From assembly GCA_017052515.1 (NCBI GenBank), contig JAFHKR010000039.1, positions 1,736,001 to 1,800,000 on the forward strand: 64,000 bases of DNA, given 5' to 3'. This document shows, in pieces, positions 39,022 through 48,985 of the stretch (position 1 is its first letter; every line of letters begins with the position of its first letter). The stretch is from Fictibacillus nanhaiensis. GTDB lineage: Bacteria > Bacillota > Bacilli > Bacillales > Fictibacillaceae. The translations under genes were made by a program, and so were the position numbers. The notes under the pieces were generated by a model that worked only from the letters and a program-made list of their open reading frames with translations, was not told the DNA's origin and made no database searches.

Positions 39022-40320
39022 TTATTCCAAATTTTGAAATGTTTTTCTAATTTCTGAAATAAAGTACAGAGATCCTGTAATGATGAGAACATCATCTTGC
39101 TGTAATTGGTCTTTTAAATGTTGTAACGCTTCACTCCATGAAGAGATGCTATATGAGTTTTCAAGTGGACTTTCTTTCAACAATTGTTCCGCAGATGCTG
39201 CTCTTGGAAAGTCAAAGGTAGTAAAACATGCTTCGTAAACAACGCTGACCAAATCTTTCATCATCGTTGCATACGCCTTATCTTCTAATGCTGCAAACAA
39301 AAGAAAGATTCGCTTTGAACCATAATGATTGATCAGCGTCTCTTTAAGAGCTGCGACCCCTTGTTCGTTATGAGCTCCGTCTATTATTATATCGGGTGAG
39401 TGTGAAACTTTTTCAAATCTCCCCGCCCAATTTGCCTTACGAAGTCCATCCCCTAATGTAGAAAGCGGAATTTCAAAACCATGAGATCTTGTTAAATACT
39501 TAACAGCCGCCACCGCTAATCCAGCGTTCTTAATCTGATGCGTTCCCATCATTGCAATTTCAAAGTTTATCTCTTTTTTGTCTTCAATATCTGTATAGAA
39601 AAATCTTTCACCACTAGGCGTACTCTCCATATGCACGACAGAAAAATCACGATCAAGGAAGTAGTTTTCTGCATCCATTTCTCTCGCTTTATGTTCTATT
39701 ACTTCACGAGCTTCCTTTTGATCTGCTGTTGTAATTACAGGAACATCCTTCTTGATGATCCCCGCCTTTTGAAACGCAATCTCTTTAAGTGTGTCACCGA
39801 GTATGCCCATATGATCAAACCCTATGTTAGTAATGAGGCTTAAAATAGGCGTGATCACGTTAGTAGAATCGTAAAGACCTCCTAGTCCTGTTTCATATAC
39901 AACGATATCAGGTTGTTTGTCAGCAAAATAAAGAAGTGAGATGACGGTTATCACTTCAAACTCAGTAGGACTTCCTAGCTCCGTTAAAGAAACTTCTTCA
40001 ACATGTGGCCGAACGATTCTTGCATAATGAAGAATTTCATCATCAGAAATAGGAATTCTGTTCAGCGACACTCTCTCGTTGAAGGAAATAAGATAAGGTG
40101 ATGTAAACGTACCTACCGAATAACCTGCTTCATTCAAGATGCTTCTTATGAACTCTACAGTTGATCCCTTACCGTTTGTTCCCGCAATATGTATACACGT
40201 TATCTTTTTTTCAGGGTTACCCGTTCGTTCTAAAAGCCATTCCACTCTTTTCAGTCCTGGTTTTATACCAAATTTCAATAAGCTATGAATCCACTCTAAT
40301 GCTTCTCGATAAGTATTCAA
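39022..40320 (-). CDS. folC: folylpolyglutamate/dihydrofolate synthase
   Basis: Protein of 432 residues. Mur-ligase fold: P-loop GTNGKGSTVEFI near residue 48, then VVYETGLGGLYDSTNV and NIGFDHMGILGDTL, typical of FolC. Adds glutamate to folates. Lies downstream of valS beyond the valS terminator, as in B. subtilis. Confidence 0.96.
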   Translation of the reverse strand: MNTYREALEWIHSLLKFGIKPGLKRVEWLLERTGNPEKKITCIHIAGTNGKGSTVEFIRSILNEAGYSVGTFTSPYLISFNERVSLNRIPISDDEILHYARIVRPHVEEVSLTELGSPTEFEVITVISLLYFADKQPDIVVYETGLGGLYDSTNVITPILSLITNIGFDHMGILGDTLKEIAFQKAGIIKKDVPVITTADQKEAREVIEHKAREMDAENYFLDRDFSVVHMESTPSGERFFYTDIEDKKEINFEIAMMGTHQIKNAGLAVAAVKYLTRSHGFEIPLSTLGDGLRKANWAGRFEKVSHSPDIIIDGAHNEQGVAALKETLINHYGSKRIFLLFAALEDKAYATMMKDLVSVVYEACFTTFDFPRAASAEQLLKESPLENSYSISSWSEALQHLKDQLQQDDVLIITGSLYFISEIRKTFQNLE

Positions 40321-40341
40321 ATTAATACCGCCTTTCTCTAA

Positions 40342-40383
40342 TCAAAAAGAAGGCGAATCCCTGCTGAAATAAGGATTCGCCTC
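40342..40383 (-). terminator. intrinsic terminator after valS
   Basis: AGGCGAATCC (40351-40360) pairs with GGATTCGCCT (40373-40382); minus-strand transcript continues TTCTTTTTG. Confidence 0.75.
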
Positions 40384-40396
40384 GTATAATTGATAG

Positions 40397-43045
40397 TTAG
40401 CTTTGAAGTTCTTTTATACGCGCCAATACGTTATCAAGTTTCTCTTGATAATCCGCTTCTTTAGCACGCTCTTCTTCTATTACCTTTTCAGGCGCCTTCT
40501 TCATAAATCCTTCATTGCTTAATTTTTTCTGTACGCGTTCTACTTCTTTCGCGTATTTTTCTGCTTCTTTTTCAAGTCTCTTGATTTCTTCATCAATATT
40601 TAACAACCCTTCAAGTGGAAGGTACATTTCTAAACCTGTTAAAATTGTGCTCATGCTCTTCTCAGGTGCTGAGATCTCATCTGAGATGATGAGTTCTCCT
40701 GGGTTACAGAAACGAACTAAATACTGACGATTTGATTCAAGAGCTTTAAGGATTTCTTTATTTTTTGGTTTGATCTGCAGCTCGATCGGCTTACTCGGTG
40801 CAACGTTCATTTCAGAACGAATGTTACGAACGGAACGGATCACTTCAGTAATAAGCGCAAACTCTTTAGCTGCTTCAGGGAAATGAAGGTCTTCACGTTT
40901 TTCTGGCCAAGCAGCAATCGTGATCGATTCACCTTTATGAGGCAAGTGCTGCCAGATCTCTTCTGTAATAAATGGCATGAAAGGATGAAGCAATCTTAAC
41001 GTTTGGTCTAACACGTAAGCTAGAACGGAACGAGTTGTTTTCTTCGCTTCTTCATCTTCCCCATAAAGTGGAAGTTTCGCCATTTCAATGTACCAATCAC
41101 AAAGGTCATCCCAGATAAAGTTATAGAGCAGACGTCCCACTTCTCCAAACTCGTAAGCATCGATCAGACGAGTGATGTCTTCTGATGTTTCGTTCAATCG
41201 CGTTAAGATCCATTGATCAGCGAGTGATTTCTTTCCGCTTAAATCGATCTCTTCATACTGCATACCATCCATGTTCATTAAAGCAAAACGAGAGGCGTTC
41301 CAGATTTTATTGGCAAAGTTCCATGTAGATTCTACCTTTTCCCAATAAAAACGAAGGTCGTTTCCAGGTGAACTTCCTGTAGATAAGAAGAAACGCAATG
41401 CATCCGCGCCATACTTCTCGATAACATCCATCGGGTCAACACCATTGCCGAGTGATTTACTCATCTTTCTTCCTTCGGAGTCACGAACGAGACCGTGAAT
41501 CAGTACATCATTAAACGGCTTTTGTTCCGTAAACTCGATCGATTGGAAGACCATTCTTGAAACCCAGAACGTAATGATATCGTAACCTGTAACGAGTACG
41601 TTTCCTGGGAAGTAACGTTTGTAGTCAGCCGATTCTTCATCAGGCCACCCCATCGTTGAGAACGGCCATAGAGCAGACGAGAACCACGTGTCTAGTACAT
41701 CTGTATCCTGCTCCCAGTTTTCAGGGTCTTTTGGTTCTGTCTTACCAACATAGATCTCTCCTGTTTCTTTATGGAACCATGCAGGGATTCGGTGACCCCA
41801 CCAAAGTTGGCGAGAGATACACCAATCACGAATGTTTTCGATCCAACGCATATACGTGTTCTCGAAACGATCAGGAACAAAGTTAATCTTATCTTCACCT
41901 TTTTGAAGCTTGATCGCTTCATCTGCTAACGGCTGCATCTTAACAAACCACTGTGTTGAAAGATATGGTTCAACGACTGCTCCACTTCGCTCAGAGTGCC
42001 CAACAGAATGAATATGCTCTTCAATCTTGAACAATACACCTTGCTCTTGAAGATCTTTAACGATCTGCTTCCGACACTCAAATCGGTCTAGTCCTTGATA
42101 AGCTCCAGCATTGTCATTCATCTGACCGCCTTCATCCATGACAAGGATACGCTCAAGGTTATGTCTGTTCCCGATCTCAAAATCATTCGGATCATGCGCA
42201 GGCGTAATTTTTACAGCACCTGATCCAAATTCCATATCAACATAATCATCTCCAACAATTTCGATCTCGCGTCCCACGATTGGCAGAATCGCTTTTTTGC
42301 CGATTAAATGTTGATAACGCTCATCTTTCGGGTGTACAGCGATCGCTGTATCACCAAGCATCGTCTCAGGACGAGTTGTAGCTACTTCGATATGTCCAGA
42401 TCCATCAGCTAGTGGATACTTCATGTGGTAGAACGCACCTTGAACATCTTGGTGGATAACTTCAATATCAGAAAGAGCAGTTTTTGTCTTTGGATCCCAG
42501 TTGATAATATACTCACCACGGTAGATCAAGCCTTTTTCATAAAGAGTAACGAAAACTTCTTTTACGGCTTCAGACAATCCCTCATCTAATGTAAAGCGTT
42601 CACGAGAGTAATCTAGACCGAGCCCTAGTTTTGCCCATTGCTTACGAATGAACTCTGCATACTCTTCTTTCCATTCCCATGACTTCTCTAGAAATTTTTC
42701 ACGACCTAAGTCATATCGCGAGATTCCTTCTTCACGAAGTTTTCCTTCTACTTTCGCTTGGGTCGCAATACCCGCATGGTCCATCCCAGGCAACCATAGA
42801 ACATCGTATCCTTGCATACGTTTTGTTCGCGTTAAGATATCTTGAAGCGTTGTATCCCATGCATGGCCGAGGTGTAGTTTCCCTGTTACGTTAGGAGGTG
42901 GAATTACAATCGTATACGGCTGTTCCCCTTCCTCACTCTTTGCTTCAAAAAATTTCCCTTTCAACCAAAAATCATAACGATTTTCTTCTGTAGCCTTCGG
43001 ATCATACTTCGTTGGCATCGTTAGCTCTTTCTGTTCTTTCGTCAT
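40397..43045 (-). CDS. valS: valyl-tRNA synthetase
   Basis: About 882 residues from the ATG at 43045 (AAGGAGGAG upstream); an upstream open stretch of 16 codons runs into the T-box. Class I motifs [15 protein letters not shown] and [11 protein letters not shown], editing domain with [16 protein letters not shown], and the C-terminal coiled coil after [18 protein letters not shown]. Charges tRNA-Val. Confidence 0.98.
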   Translation of the reverse strand: MTKEQKELTMPTKYDPKATEENRYDFWLKGKFFEAKSEEGEQPYTIVIPPPNVTGKLHLGHAWDTTLQDILTRTKRMQGYDVLWLPGMDHAGIATQAKVEGKLREEGISRYDLGREKFLEKSWEWKEEYAEFIRKQWAKLGLGLDYSRERFTLDEGLSEAVKEVFVTLYEKGLIYRGEYIINWDPKTKTALSDIEVIHQDVQGAFYHMKYPLADGSGHIEVATTRPETMLGDTAIAVHPKDERYQHLIGKKAILPIVGREIEIVGDDYVDMEFGSGAVKITPAHDPNDFEIGNRHNLERILVMDEGGQMNDNAGAYQGLDRFECRKQIVKDLQEQGVLFKIEEHIHSVGHSERSGAVVEPYLSTQWFVKMQPLADEAIKLQKGEDKINFVPDRFENTYMRWIENIRDWCISRQLWWGHRIPAWFHKETGEIYVGKTEPKDPENWEQDTDVLDTWFSSALWPFSTMGWPDEESADYKRYFPGNVLVTGYDIITFWVSRMVFQSIEFTEQKPFNDVLIHGLVRDSEGRKMSKSLGNGVDPMDVIEKYGADALRFFLSTGSSPGNDLRFYWEKVESTWNFANKIWNASRFALMNMDGMQYEEIDLSGKKSLADQWILTRLNETSEDITRLIDAYEFGEVGRLLYNFIWDDLCDWYIEMAKLPLYGEDEEAKKTTRSVLAYVLDQTLRLLHPFMPFITEEIWQHLPHKGESITIAAWPEKREDLHFPEAAKEFALITEVIRSVRNIRSEMNVAPSKPIELQIKPKNKEILKALESNRQYLVRFCNPGELIISDEISAPEKSMSTILTGLEMYLPLEGLLNIDEEIKRLEKEAEKYAKEVERVQKKLSNEGFMKKAPEKVIEEERAKEADYQEKLDNVLARIKELQS

Positions 43046-43063
43046 TCTATTCTCCTCCTTTAT

Positions 43064-43310
43064 TTCTAAAAAACAAAAAAGCCCTCTCGTCAAAAAGGAC
43101 GAAAGGACTCCGCGGTACCACCTTTATTTACAGCAAGTCTAAATAAACTTGCTGTACACTCATGAATAACGGATGGACCGTCTTCTCCTACTTCAAGTTT
43201 CAGAGAAGATGCTCAAGGGCGACTTCCAACGAACTTTCCTTAAGGATTCTTTCAGCTGATGAATCCTCTCTCTAAAAGGTGTTCTGTTGTACTATTCCCT
43301 GTCTACGCGA
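43064..43310 (-). promoter_or_regulatory. T-box riboswitch of valS
   Basis: The minus-strand leader contains the T-box sequence AGGTGGTACCGCG (43111-43123) and a terminator CCTTTCGTC..GACGAGAGG followed by TTTTTTG (43066-43108). Stem I begins near GGGAATAGTAC and carries AGAGAGAGG. A GTC (minus strand, 43221-43223) preceded by GAA is a plausible valine specifier. Uncharged tRNA-Val would promote readthrough into valS. Confidence 0.9.
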
Positions 43311-43331
43311 CAATATAGAATCTGAATATAT

Positions 43332-43359
43332 TTTATACAACTTATCTGTTTTTAGTCAA
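43332..43359 (-). promoter_or_regulatory. candidate promoter of the valS leader
   Basis: Minus strand TTGACT (43354-43359), 16 bases, TATAAA (43332-43337), about 30 bases before the T-box stem I. Confidence 0.55.
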
Positions 43360-43482
43360 TAGTATTGCCGTAACTTGTAAAAGTTATTCTATGCTTTTGA
43401 CCCTTCTTTCGTGACAGCTTGTCTTTCACATTAATCATATTGATGCATAAATTATAAAAAATGGGCGATTGGAGGGCTTGTC

Positions 43483-43677
43483 TTGTCTAGAAAATATTTT
43501 CGAAAAACACGTTTTCCTGGGTGGTTTATCACACTTAAACAAACGATCGGACAATTGACTGCGCCACTTATTGTCTTTCAGCTTTTAAGGACGATACTAT
43601 TTCCATCTGCTGTTGATTTTATCATCCTTTTAACCTTAGTGATCCTCCATGTATGTTTCGCTTATGATGTGCTTTAA
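43483..43677 (+). CDS. hypothetical 64-residue membrane protein
   Basis: I do not recognise it. TTG start with GGAGGG 6 bases upstream; basic N-terminus (MSRKYFRKTRFPGWF) then one or two hydrophobic segments (about 18-39 and 45-62). It lies divergent from valS in a gene-free area, followed by repeat copy 6. A CATAAATTA upstream resembles a forespore-type -10 but no clear -35 is present. The ribosome site and membrane profile make it plausible; it could also be chance. Confidence 0.5.
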   Translation: MSRKYFRKTRFPGWFITLKQTIGQLTAPLIVFQLLRTILFPSAVDFIILLTLVILHVCFAYDVL

Positions 43678-43744
43678 CATGTGTTTTTTTCTTATAGGCT
43701 GTTTTCTTATAGATTGTTACTTTCAAATTCTTTTCTACTTTGAG

Positions 43745-43884
43745 TGTTGATTGGAGTGGAAGGTGTGAGACTCTAGGCTAGGACAGGCGGACAGGTGAGA
43801 CACTTAAAAGTGACACGTACGAATGTGGCTCACCGTCTGCCCCGAGGAAAGTGAGCAGCCTGGAACGGAAATCAACTACTTTCA
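43745..43884 (-). repeat. dispersed palindromic repeat, copy 6
   Basis: Best-preserved short form: GTTGATTGGAGTGGA at the left, GGAACGGAAATCAACTAC at the right; inner arms GGCGGACAGGTGAGACAC and GTGGCTCACCGTCTGCC pair with few mismatches, with CACTTAAAAGTG at the tip. Nearly the reverse complement of copy 1. Between the ysxE terminator and the 64-codon ORF. Confidence 0.9.
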
Positions 43885-43920
43885 AAAGCTGTATAGGTTA
43901 TGAAAACAGCCTAAAACAAA

Positions 43921-43953
43921 AAAAGATCACATATAGCCGTTATATGTGATCTC
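43921..43953 (-). terminator. intrinsic terminator overlapping the end of ysxE
   Basis: AGATCACATATA-gccgt-TATATGTGATCT, perfect 12-bp stem that includes the last ysxE codons, then a T run on the minus strand. Confidence 0.8.
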
Positions 43954-45013
43954 CATCATCATTTATGTGAATTTTTGTTGGAATTGAATCTGTCGGTTCG
44001 ATTAGCGCAGGTGGTGGAGCCATCATAATCGCATCACAGAAATTTCGGATTTTTTTCATTGCTCTTATTCTGCTCTCCAGCCTATGCACCATTTCAATTT
44101 GAGAGTAATCATTGCGTTTCATACAATAGAGATCCACTGCATTAAACACAGGTTCAGGATAAGATAAATAACTAATTAATAATCCTCTTTCTTCGTTTAA
44201 CAACGGAACGTGTTTTTCATACAGATCTAATAAAGATTTTCCTTCTTCGGGAGTCCATTCTTTTTGATGTGCCGCTCTTCTAAAATAAACCGCTAAATCT
44301 CTGATCGGCGTATCTAGAACGGCTTTTTCAAAATTGAGTAGATGACCTTCCCCAGTTGGATTAAAGATCAAATGATTTCTTGAAACCTTTCCATGACAAA
44401 GTACGCTCCGATAACGTTTTTCTCTTTGACACGTTTCATACCACTCTTTTAATCTTCTTTTTGCTTCTTCTGTCATTCTCATAATTTGATGAAAATGACT
44501 GAGATAGGTTAGCTCGAAGGGAGACATATACGTTTTCTGTTCTGCTTCTTCCGTAAATCTCTCCATCTCATATTGCCTATTTTCCCACCTGTTCATGAGA
44601 TACTGATACGAATGTTCGACCACTTCATTTGAAAAGTCTTGCTCTTTCAGTGTTAAGGCATGGATCTTTCCTAAGTGATCGATAAGAACCTCGTCTTTCG
44701 CTCTCTCGTTTCTTTCATCAGACGCAAACCATGGCATTAAATAATACGTTCTAGATCCTAACTGAACTGTATAATCACCAAACTTTGTTGGATATAGAGG
44801 AACGACCTGATGAAAACCAATTTCAGATAGACGCTGAATCACATGCGTAAACCAGCTTCTTTCGTCTTCTGTCATTTCTGCTTCTTTCAGTGCAAATGTA
44901 CCCCTTTTCGTTATGACCTTCTTTACTTTCCCATGCTGCTCTATCTTCTCGGGAAATAGATCATAATGAAAAAGGACGGGCCCGTAATTTAATGTTTCTC
45001 TTTCCGTTGTCAT
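43940..45013 (-). CDS. ysxE: CotS-family spore coat protein YsxE, probable pseudokinase
   Basis: Protein of 357 residues of the APH-like kinase fold. The catalytic loop reads LCHGKVSRNHL, with Lys where the HGD aspartate belongs, and the metal site reads LLNFEKA instead of DFD, so it is probably not an active kinase. Position after spoVID matches ysxE, a coat-associated gene. Overlaps the preceding gene by 4 bases. Confidence 0.85.
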   Translation of the reverse strand: MTTERETLNYGPVLFHYDLFPEKIEQHGKVKKVITKRGTFALKEAEMTEDERSWFTHVIQRLSEIGFHQVVPLYPTKFGDYTVQLGSRTYYLMPWFASDERNERAKDEVLIDHLGKIHALTLKEQDFSNEVVEHSYQYLMNRWENRQYEMERFTEEAEQKTYMSPFELTYLSHFHQIMRMTEEAKRRLKEWYETCQREKRYRSVLCHGKVSRNHLIFNPTGEGHLLNFEKAVLDTPIRDLAVYFRRAAHQKEWTPEEGKSLLDLYEKHVPLLNEERGLLISYLSYPEPVFNAVDLYCMKRNDYSQIEMVHRLESRIRAMKKIRNFCDAIMMAPPPALIEPTDSIPTKIHINDDGDHI

Positions 45014-45927
45014 AGGGCCACCTTCCTTCTTTTTTCATCAAACCATTCGGTTACCGTTTTGACCAGTATTCGATTACTTTCCCAGCAATCTTCATACTTC
45101 TTCAAACCGTCTATCATTCTTTCTAAGGAGCTGTTATCCAATTGATCTAAACAATCATATAGTTCCCAAGGCGTAACGACCTCAGCTAAAAGCAATAACC
45201 CTTGTTCACGGTCCAAAGAAAAATGCTTATTCACCTCCGTTAACAGAAGTTTTAACGAAGAAGGTGAGGTTTGTTCCAGCCACTCAACTAAAAACTTACG
45301 AAGTGGCAGATACCCCTTTATTGGTAAAGATTCACCGCCCTGATAAAATAAGAAATGAAAAATCTTCCTACCATTTTTTACGCTTAGCTCTTTATCAAGA
45401 ACAGGTAATGCATGATTTCTTAATTTATTTTTAATAGCATGAGAAAAATCCAATCGTTGCTTACTCTCTTTTATACTTGTAACCATACATTGAAAGTTCG
45501 CTTCTAAATACTTTTCTGCCAGCGTGATACAAGATTTTAGATCAAAAACAGGATGTCTGGTTTGTTTCACGAAAACATCTTGTTTATCCGAAGACATTGC
45601 CGTATTTAGTAATGTTCCAATGAATTGTCCCCAGCGTTCTACGTCTTCACATCCATACCATTCTTCTGCATGATCGTGAACCGTTAGCCACTTGTTACCA
45701 TATTTTATGGCAGGTTCACCGCTTTTAGTACGAATCATACGATCTGGCACGGCGCCAGAGCCTTTTGAAGACTCATCGCGCCATCTTATGTGCCAATGTA
45801 AATTTTCTTTTTCACTCCAATAACGGATACGTTTCTCTCCATAATCAGTCATGATCAGATGGGGTCTTTCTTTCCACCGTATCCCATAAAGTTCATATTC
45901 TTTTTCTAAGGTGTTGATCAGCTCCAT
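45010..45927 (-). CDS. unassigned protein, possible degenerate CotS-like kinase
   Basis: Protein of 305 residues between spoVID and ysxE; no counterpart at this place in B. subtilis. I do not recognise a family with confidence. The first 130 residues can be laid along the N-lobe and hinge of YsxE (RTKSGEPAIKYGNKWLTVHD against PTKFGDYTVQLGSRTYYLMP, then WGQFIGTLLN against IDHLGKIHAL). No HGD or DFD motif exists. The gene overlaps ysxE by 4 bases and follows spoVID by 14, so it is probably co-expressed with coat genes. Role inferred only. Confidence 0.65.
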   Translation of the reverse strand: MELINTLEKEYELYGIRWKERPHLIMTDYGEKRIRYWSEKENLHWHIRWRDESSKGSGAVPDRMIRTKSGEPAIKYGNKWLTVHDHAEEWYGCEDVERWGQFIGTLLNTAMSSDKQDVFVKQTRHPVFDLKSCITLAEKYLEANFQCMVTSIKESKQRLDFSHAIKNKLRNHALPVLDKELSVKNGRKIFHFLFYQGGESLPIKGYLPLRKFLVEWLEQTSPSSLKLLLTEVNKHFSLDREQGLLLLAEVVTPWELYDCLDQLDNSSLERMIDGLKKYEDCWESNRILVKTVTEWFDEKRRKVAL

Positions 45928-45941
45928 AATAGCACCTCAAC

Positions 45942-47537
45942 TTAACGTGAACTTACTGGGATATATATGATCTGCCCTTCGGATACTTCACCTTGCTGCA
46001 GTTGATTCATACGCATGAGTGTATTCAATGAGATATCATATCTTTCACAGATACGTTCTAAAGAATCTCCGCGTTGAAGAATATACATTTTCATTTTAGA
46101 AAAACGGTCTTCTTTAGCAGAAAGCATCTTTGTTAAATAAAGGGCATTTTCGTCTCTAGGTTCCTCACGCTCTTTTTTCATTTCAATCGATTCTGCTTCA
46201 GTCTCATATTCTTCATAACTCGTATCGTAGGATTCATAAGTGGTTTCTTGATCTTCTTCAGCTTCGTTGTAACTTACATTCTCGTATTCTTGCTCATCTT
46301 CATATGATTGTTCACCATACTCGTATGAAGGACGTTGAGCAGCATCTTGCTGATATTGGTAATTTCCGTACTGATTGGATGGTTGCTGATAAGCATCTTC
46401 CTGTTGATATGCTTCTTGTTGCTGATAAGCGTCTTGCTGTTGATATGCTTCTTGCTGCTGGTATTCATCATCCTGCTGATACCCGCCTTGATTCTGATAC
46501 GAAGTTTGTTGCTGGTAAGCTTCGTGTTGCTGATATGGATTGTAGGTGTAAGGTCGATTCGTATCTTGATAAGTTTGACCGTATTGAGGAGAGTTTGATT
46601 GTGAATCATCCGTTTCTTCTTGATAAGAAGCATCATAGCTCTCATAATCACCTTCTACGTAATCATAAGCTTCTGTATCAATCGTTTCTTCCATCTCTTC
46701 TACCTCTCCATAAAACTGTGAAGGCTCTTCATCTGAATCTGCAGTTTCATCTAATGCTGAAGGTTCATTGTTTCTTGTGTCATCCATGGAGAACGCAATA
46801 GCTTTTAACGAATCAAATGTAGCTTCCATCGTCCGATCATCTTGTGCCTCAAAGTGCGGTTTAAATTCAAACGGTGTTGTCTTTTCTGAACGAACGTCAG
46901 CTTCTTTCTCATCAAATCTAGCTGCAAATTCATTAAGATGTGTAGACTGTGAAGGAACACCACCACTTTGACGTGCTTCAAACTGAAAAGGAGTGAAAAT
47001 ATCTTGTTTTTCTTCTTTATGAGAAGATCTTTCTTCTACGGCACTCGTTCGAACCGCTTCTTGAGGAAGGTCGTATGATTGAATTTCTTGACGCTGCTTC
47101 TCATCTTTAATCCCGTAAATACAGATCGAAGCAGAAAGTTCAAAGCAAGTTGAGTTTGGAAGCTCATATTCAAATGATTCGACTTCCACTTTTACCTCAT
47201 TTGAATCATCTACCCGATACGACGGGATGGTGATATCCACTGGAAAACGATGCACAAGATCTATCATCCCATCTTCTGCTACGTTCAGTTGAGTAAGAGA
47301 GCGGTAAGACATACTCTCAGAGAACGAACTCTGATCGGTTACACCTTCATTCTGCTCTTGCTTTTCACACCGGTATCTGCCATTTAATATAAGGGCTCCC
47401 TTGATATAAACCTGTCCGGCTTCCTCGGTGATACGAATCTCAGGATTTAGTGACATCGACAAAACTTCAGCTACTTCCTGTCCTTTCTTTAGCCAAACAG
47501 ACTCCTCAATGGAGAAACGCAGCTTCGATTGACTCAT
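45942..47537 (-). CDS. spoVID: stage VI sporulation protein D (SpoVID)
   Basis: Protein of 531 residues. Conserved N-terminal domain (SKLRFSIEESVWLKKGQEVAEVLSMSLNP), an acidic low-complexity middle with AYQQQEAYQQQDAYQQ repeats, and a C-terminal LysM (about 480-528, YILQRGDSLERICERYDISL). In B. subtilis it drives encasement of the forespore by the coat and recruits SafA. AAGGAGGAG lies before the ATG, and a strong sigma-E-type promoter lies upstream. Confidence 0.93.
   Translation of the reverse strand: MSQSKLRFSIEESVWLKKGQEVAEVLSMSLNPEIRITEEAGQVYIKGALILNGRYRCEKQEQNEGVTDQSSFSESMSYRSLTQLNVAEDGMIDLVHRFPVDITIPSYRVDDSNEVKVEVESFEYELPNSTCFELSASICIYGIKDEKQRQEIQSYDLPQEAVRTSAVEERSSHKEEKQDIFTPFQFEARQSGGVPSQSTHLNEFAARFDEKEADVRSEKTTPFEFKPHFEAQDDRTMEATFDSLKAIAFSMDDTRNNEPSALDETADSDEEPSQFYGEVEEMEETIDTEAYDYVEGDYESYDASYQEETDDSQSNSPQYGQTYQDTNRPYTYNPYQQHEAYQQQTSYQNQGGYQQDDEYQQQEAYQQQDAYQQQEAYQQEDAYQQPSNQYGNYQYQQDAAQRPSYEYGEQSYEDEQEYENVSYNEAEEDQETTYESYDTSYEEYETEAESIEMKKEREEPRDENALYLTKMLSAKEDRFSKMKMYILQRGDSLERICERYDISLNTLMRMNQLQQGEVSEGQIIYIPVSSR
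46370..46545 (-). repeat. Gln/Tyr-rich short tandem repeats inside spoVID
   Basis: Units of about 24 bp encoding AYQQQEAY-type octapeptides, repeated roughly seven times with variation (QQQD, QQED, YQNQG). Confidence 0.8.
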
Positions 47538-47579
47538 GCCCTTCTCCTCCTTTCAGGTTGCATATAGTTATACAATATA

Positions 47580-47608
47580 GGTGTATGAGTGAACAGGGCG
47601 AAATATGA
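47580..47608 (-). promoter_or_regulatory. candidate sigma-E promoter of spoVID-ysxE
   Basis: Minus strand TCATATT (47602-47608), 14-base spacer, CATACACC (47580-47587): -35 perfect and -10 six of eight against the sigma-E consensus. About 42 bases before the spoVID start. B. subtilis spoVID is a sigma-E gene. Confidence 0.65.
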
Positions 47609-47635
47609 TTTTTATTCGATGTAAGGTTCTTAAAA

Positions 47636-47671
47636 AACAAGAATAGCGTCCGCTAAAAGTAAGCGGACGCT
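47636..47671 (-). terminator. intrinsic terminator of the hem operon
   Basis: TAGCGTCCGCT-aaaagta-AGCGGACGCTA, perfect 11-bp stem, then TTCTTGTTTTTT on the minus strand. Confidence 0.85.
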
Positions 47672-47682
47672 ACGAAACATGA

Positions 47683-48969
47683 CTATTTTAATTGAGAAAA
47701 TGCTTTTCTAAACGCTGCAATTGTTTTATTAATATCGTCTTCTGTATGAGCTGTAGACAAGAATAACCCTTCAAATTGTGAAGGAGGCAATGAGATTCCT
47801 TCTTGAATCATCGTTTTAAAGCAAGCATTAAAGTGATCTAAATTGGATTGCTTAGCCGTTTCATAATTAATAACATCTTGATTTGTGAAGAAGAAGCCAA
47901 TCATGCTTCCTGCACGGTTGATCGTATGTGCGACACCATAATGCTCGGCAGCTTCAGAGATACCTGAAGCTAGTTGATCTCCAAGTTTTTGAAAGTAGGT
48001 GTAACTTTCTTTTGTAAGTTGTGAAAGTGTAGCATAACCCGCAGCCATAGCAAGAGGGTTCCCTGATAACGTCCCTGCTTGGTAGATCGGTCCGCTTGGT
48101 GCGATCTGTTCCATGATCTCTCGTTTCCCACCATAAGCACCAACAGGTAGGCCACCACCAATGACTTTACCTAAACACGTTAGGTCAGGTGTTACTCCAA
48201 AATAACCTTGTGCACATTCATAATCAACTCGGAAGCCTGTCATTACTTCGTCAAAGATCAATAGAGAGCCATGTTGTTCAGTCATTTTACGTACGCCTTC
48301 TAAGAACCCTTTTTGTGGTGGAACAACACCCATGTTACCTGCGACTGGCTCAACAATCACACAAGCGATATCTTCTCCAAATTGATCAAACGCTACTTGT
48401 AAGCTCTCAAGATCATTGTATGGAACGGTGATCGTGTTCTGTGCGATACCTTCTGGAACTCCTGGTGAATCCGGAAGTCCGAGCGTTGCAACACCAGAGC
48501 CTGCTTTAATCAATAAGGAGTCACCGTGTCCATGGTAACAACCTTCAAATTTAACAATTTTGCTTCGACCTGTGTATCCACGAGCTAGACGAAGTGCACT
48601 CATCGTAGCTTCTGTACCCGAGTTAACCATACGTACAACTTCGATTGAAGGAACACGGTCGATCACAAGCTTTGCAAGCTTTGTTTCCATTTCATTAGGT
48701 GCACCAAAACTTGTTCCCAGTTCAGCCGTTCGCTTAAGTGCCTCTACTACTTGGTCGTCAGCATGTCCAAGAATTAAAGGTCCCCAAGACAATACATAAT
48801 CGATATATTCATTGCCGTCGATGTCATAAATCTTAGATCCTTTTCCGCGTTCCATAAATACAGGATCCATCTTTACAGATTTAAAGGCACGTACAGGACT
48901 GTTAACTCCTCCAGGCATGACTTCTTTCGCTTCTTGAAAAGCAGCAATCGATTTTTCAAAGCTTCTCAT
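47683..48969 (-). CDS. hemL: glutamate-1-semialdehyde 2,1-aminomutase
   Basis: About 428 residues from the ATG at 48969 (GAGGTG 5 bases upstream). Aminotransferase fold: [30 protein letters not shown], and PLP lysine in [16 protein letters not shown]. Makes 5-aminolevulinate. Last gene of hemAXCDBL; its start codon comes 17 bases before the end of hemB is passed. Confidence 0.97.
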   Translation of the reverse strand: MRSFEKSIAAFQEAKEVMPGGVNSPVRAFKSVKMDPVFMERGKGSKIYDIDGNEYIDYVLSWGPLILGHADDQVVEALKRTAELGTSFGAPNEMETKLAKLVIDRVPSIEVVRMVNSGTEATMSALRLARGYTGRSKIVKFEGCYHGHGDSLLIKAGSGVATLGLPDSPGVPEGIAQNTITVPYNDLESLQVAFDQFGEDIACVIVEPVAGNMGVVPPQKGFLEGVRKMTEQHGSLLIFDEVMTGFRVDYECAQGYFGVTPDLTCLGKVIGGGLPVGAYGGKREIMEQIAPSGPIYQAGTLSGNPLAMAAGYATLSQLTKESYTYFQKLGDQLASGISEAAEHYGVAHTINRAGSMIGFFFTNQDVINYETAKQSNLDHFNACFKTMIQEGISLPPSQFEGLFLSTAHTEDDINKTIAAFRKAFSQLK

Positions 48970-48985
48970 ACCAACACCTCTTTCC

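Noticed and set aside
46304-46801. Long frames on both strands within spoVID
   Set aside because: Generated by the low-complexity Gln/Tyr repeats; spoVID itself explains the region.
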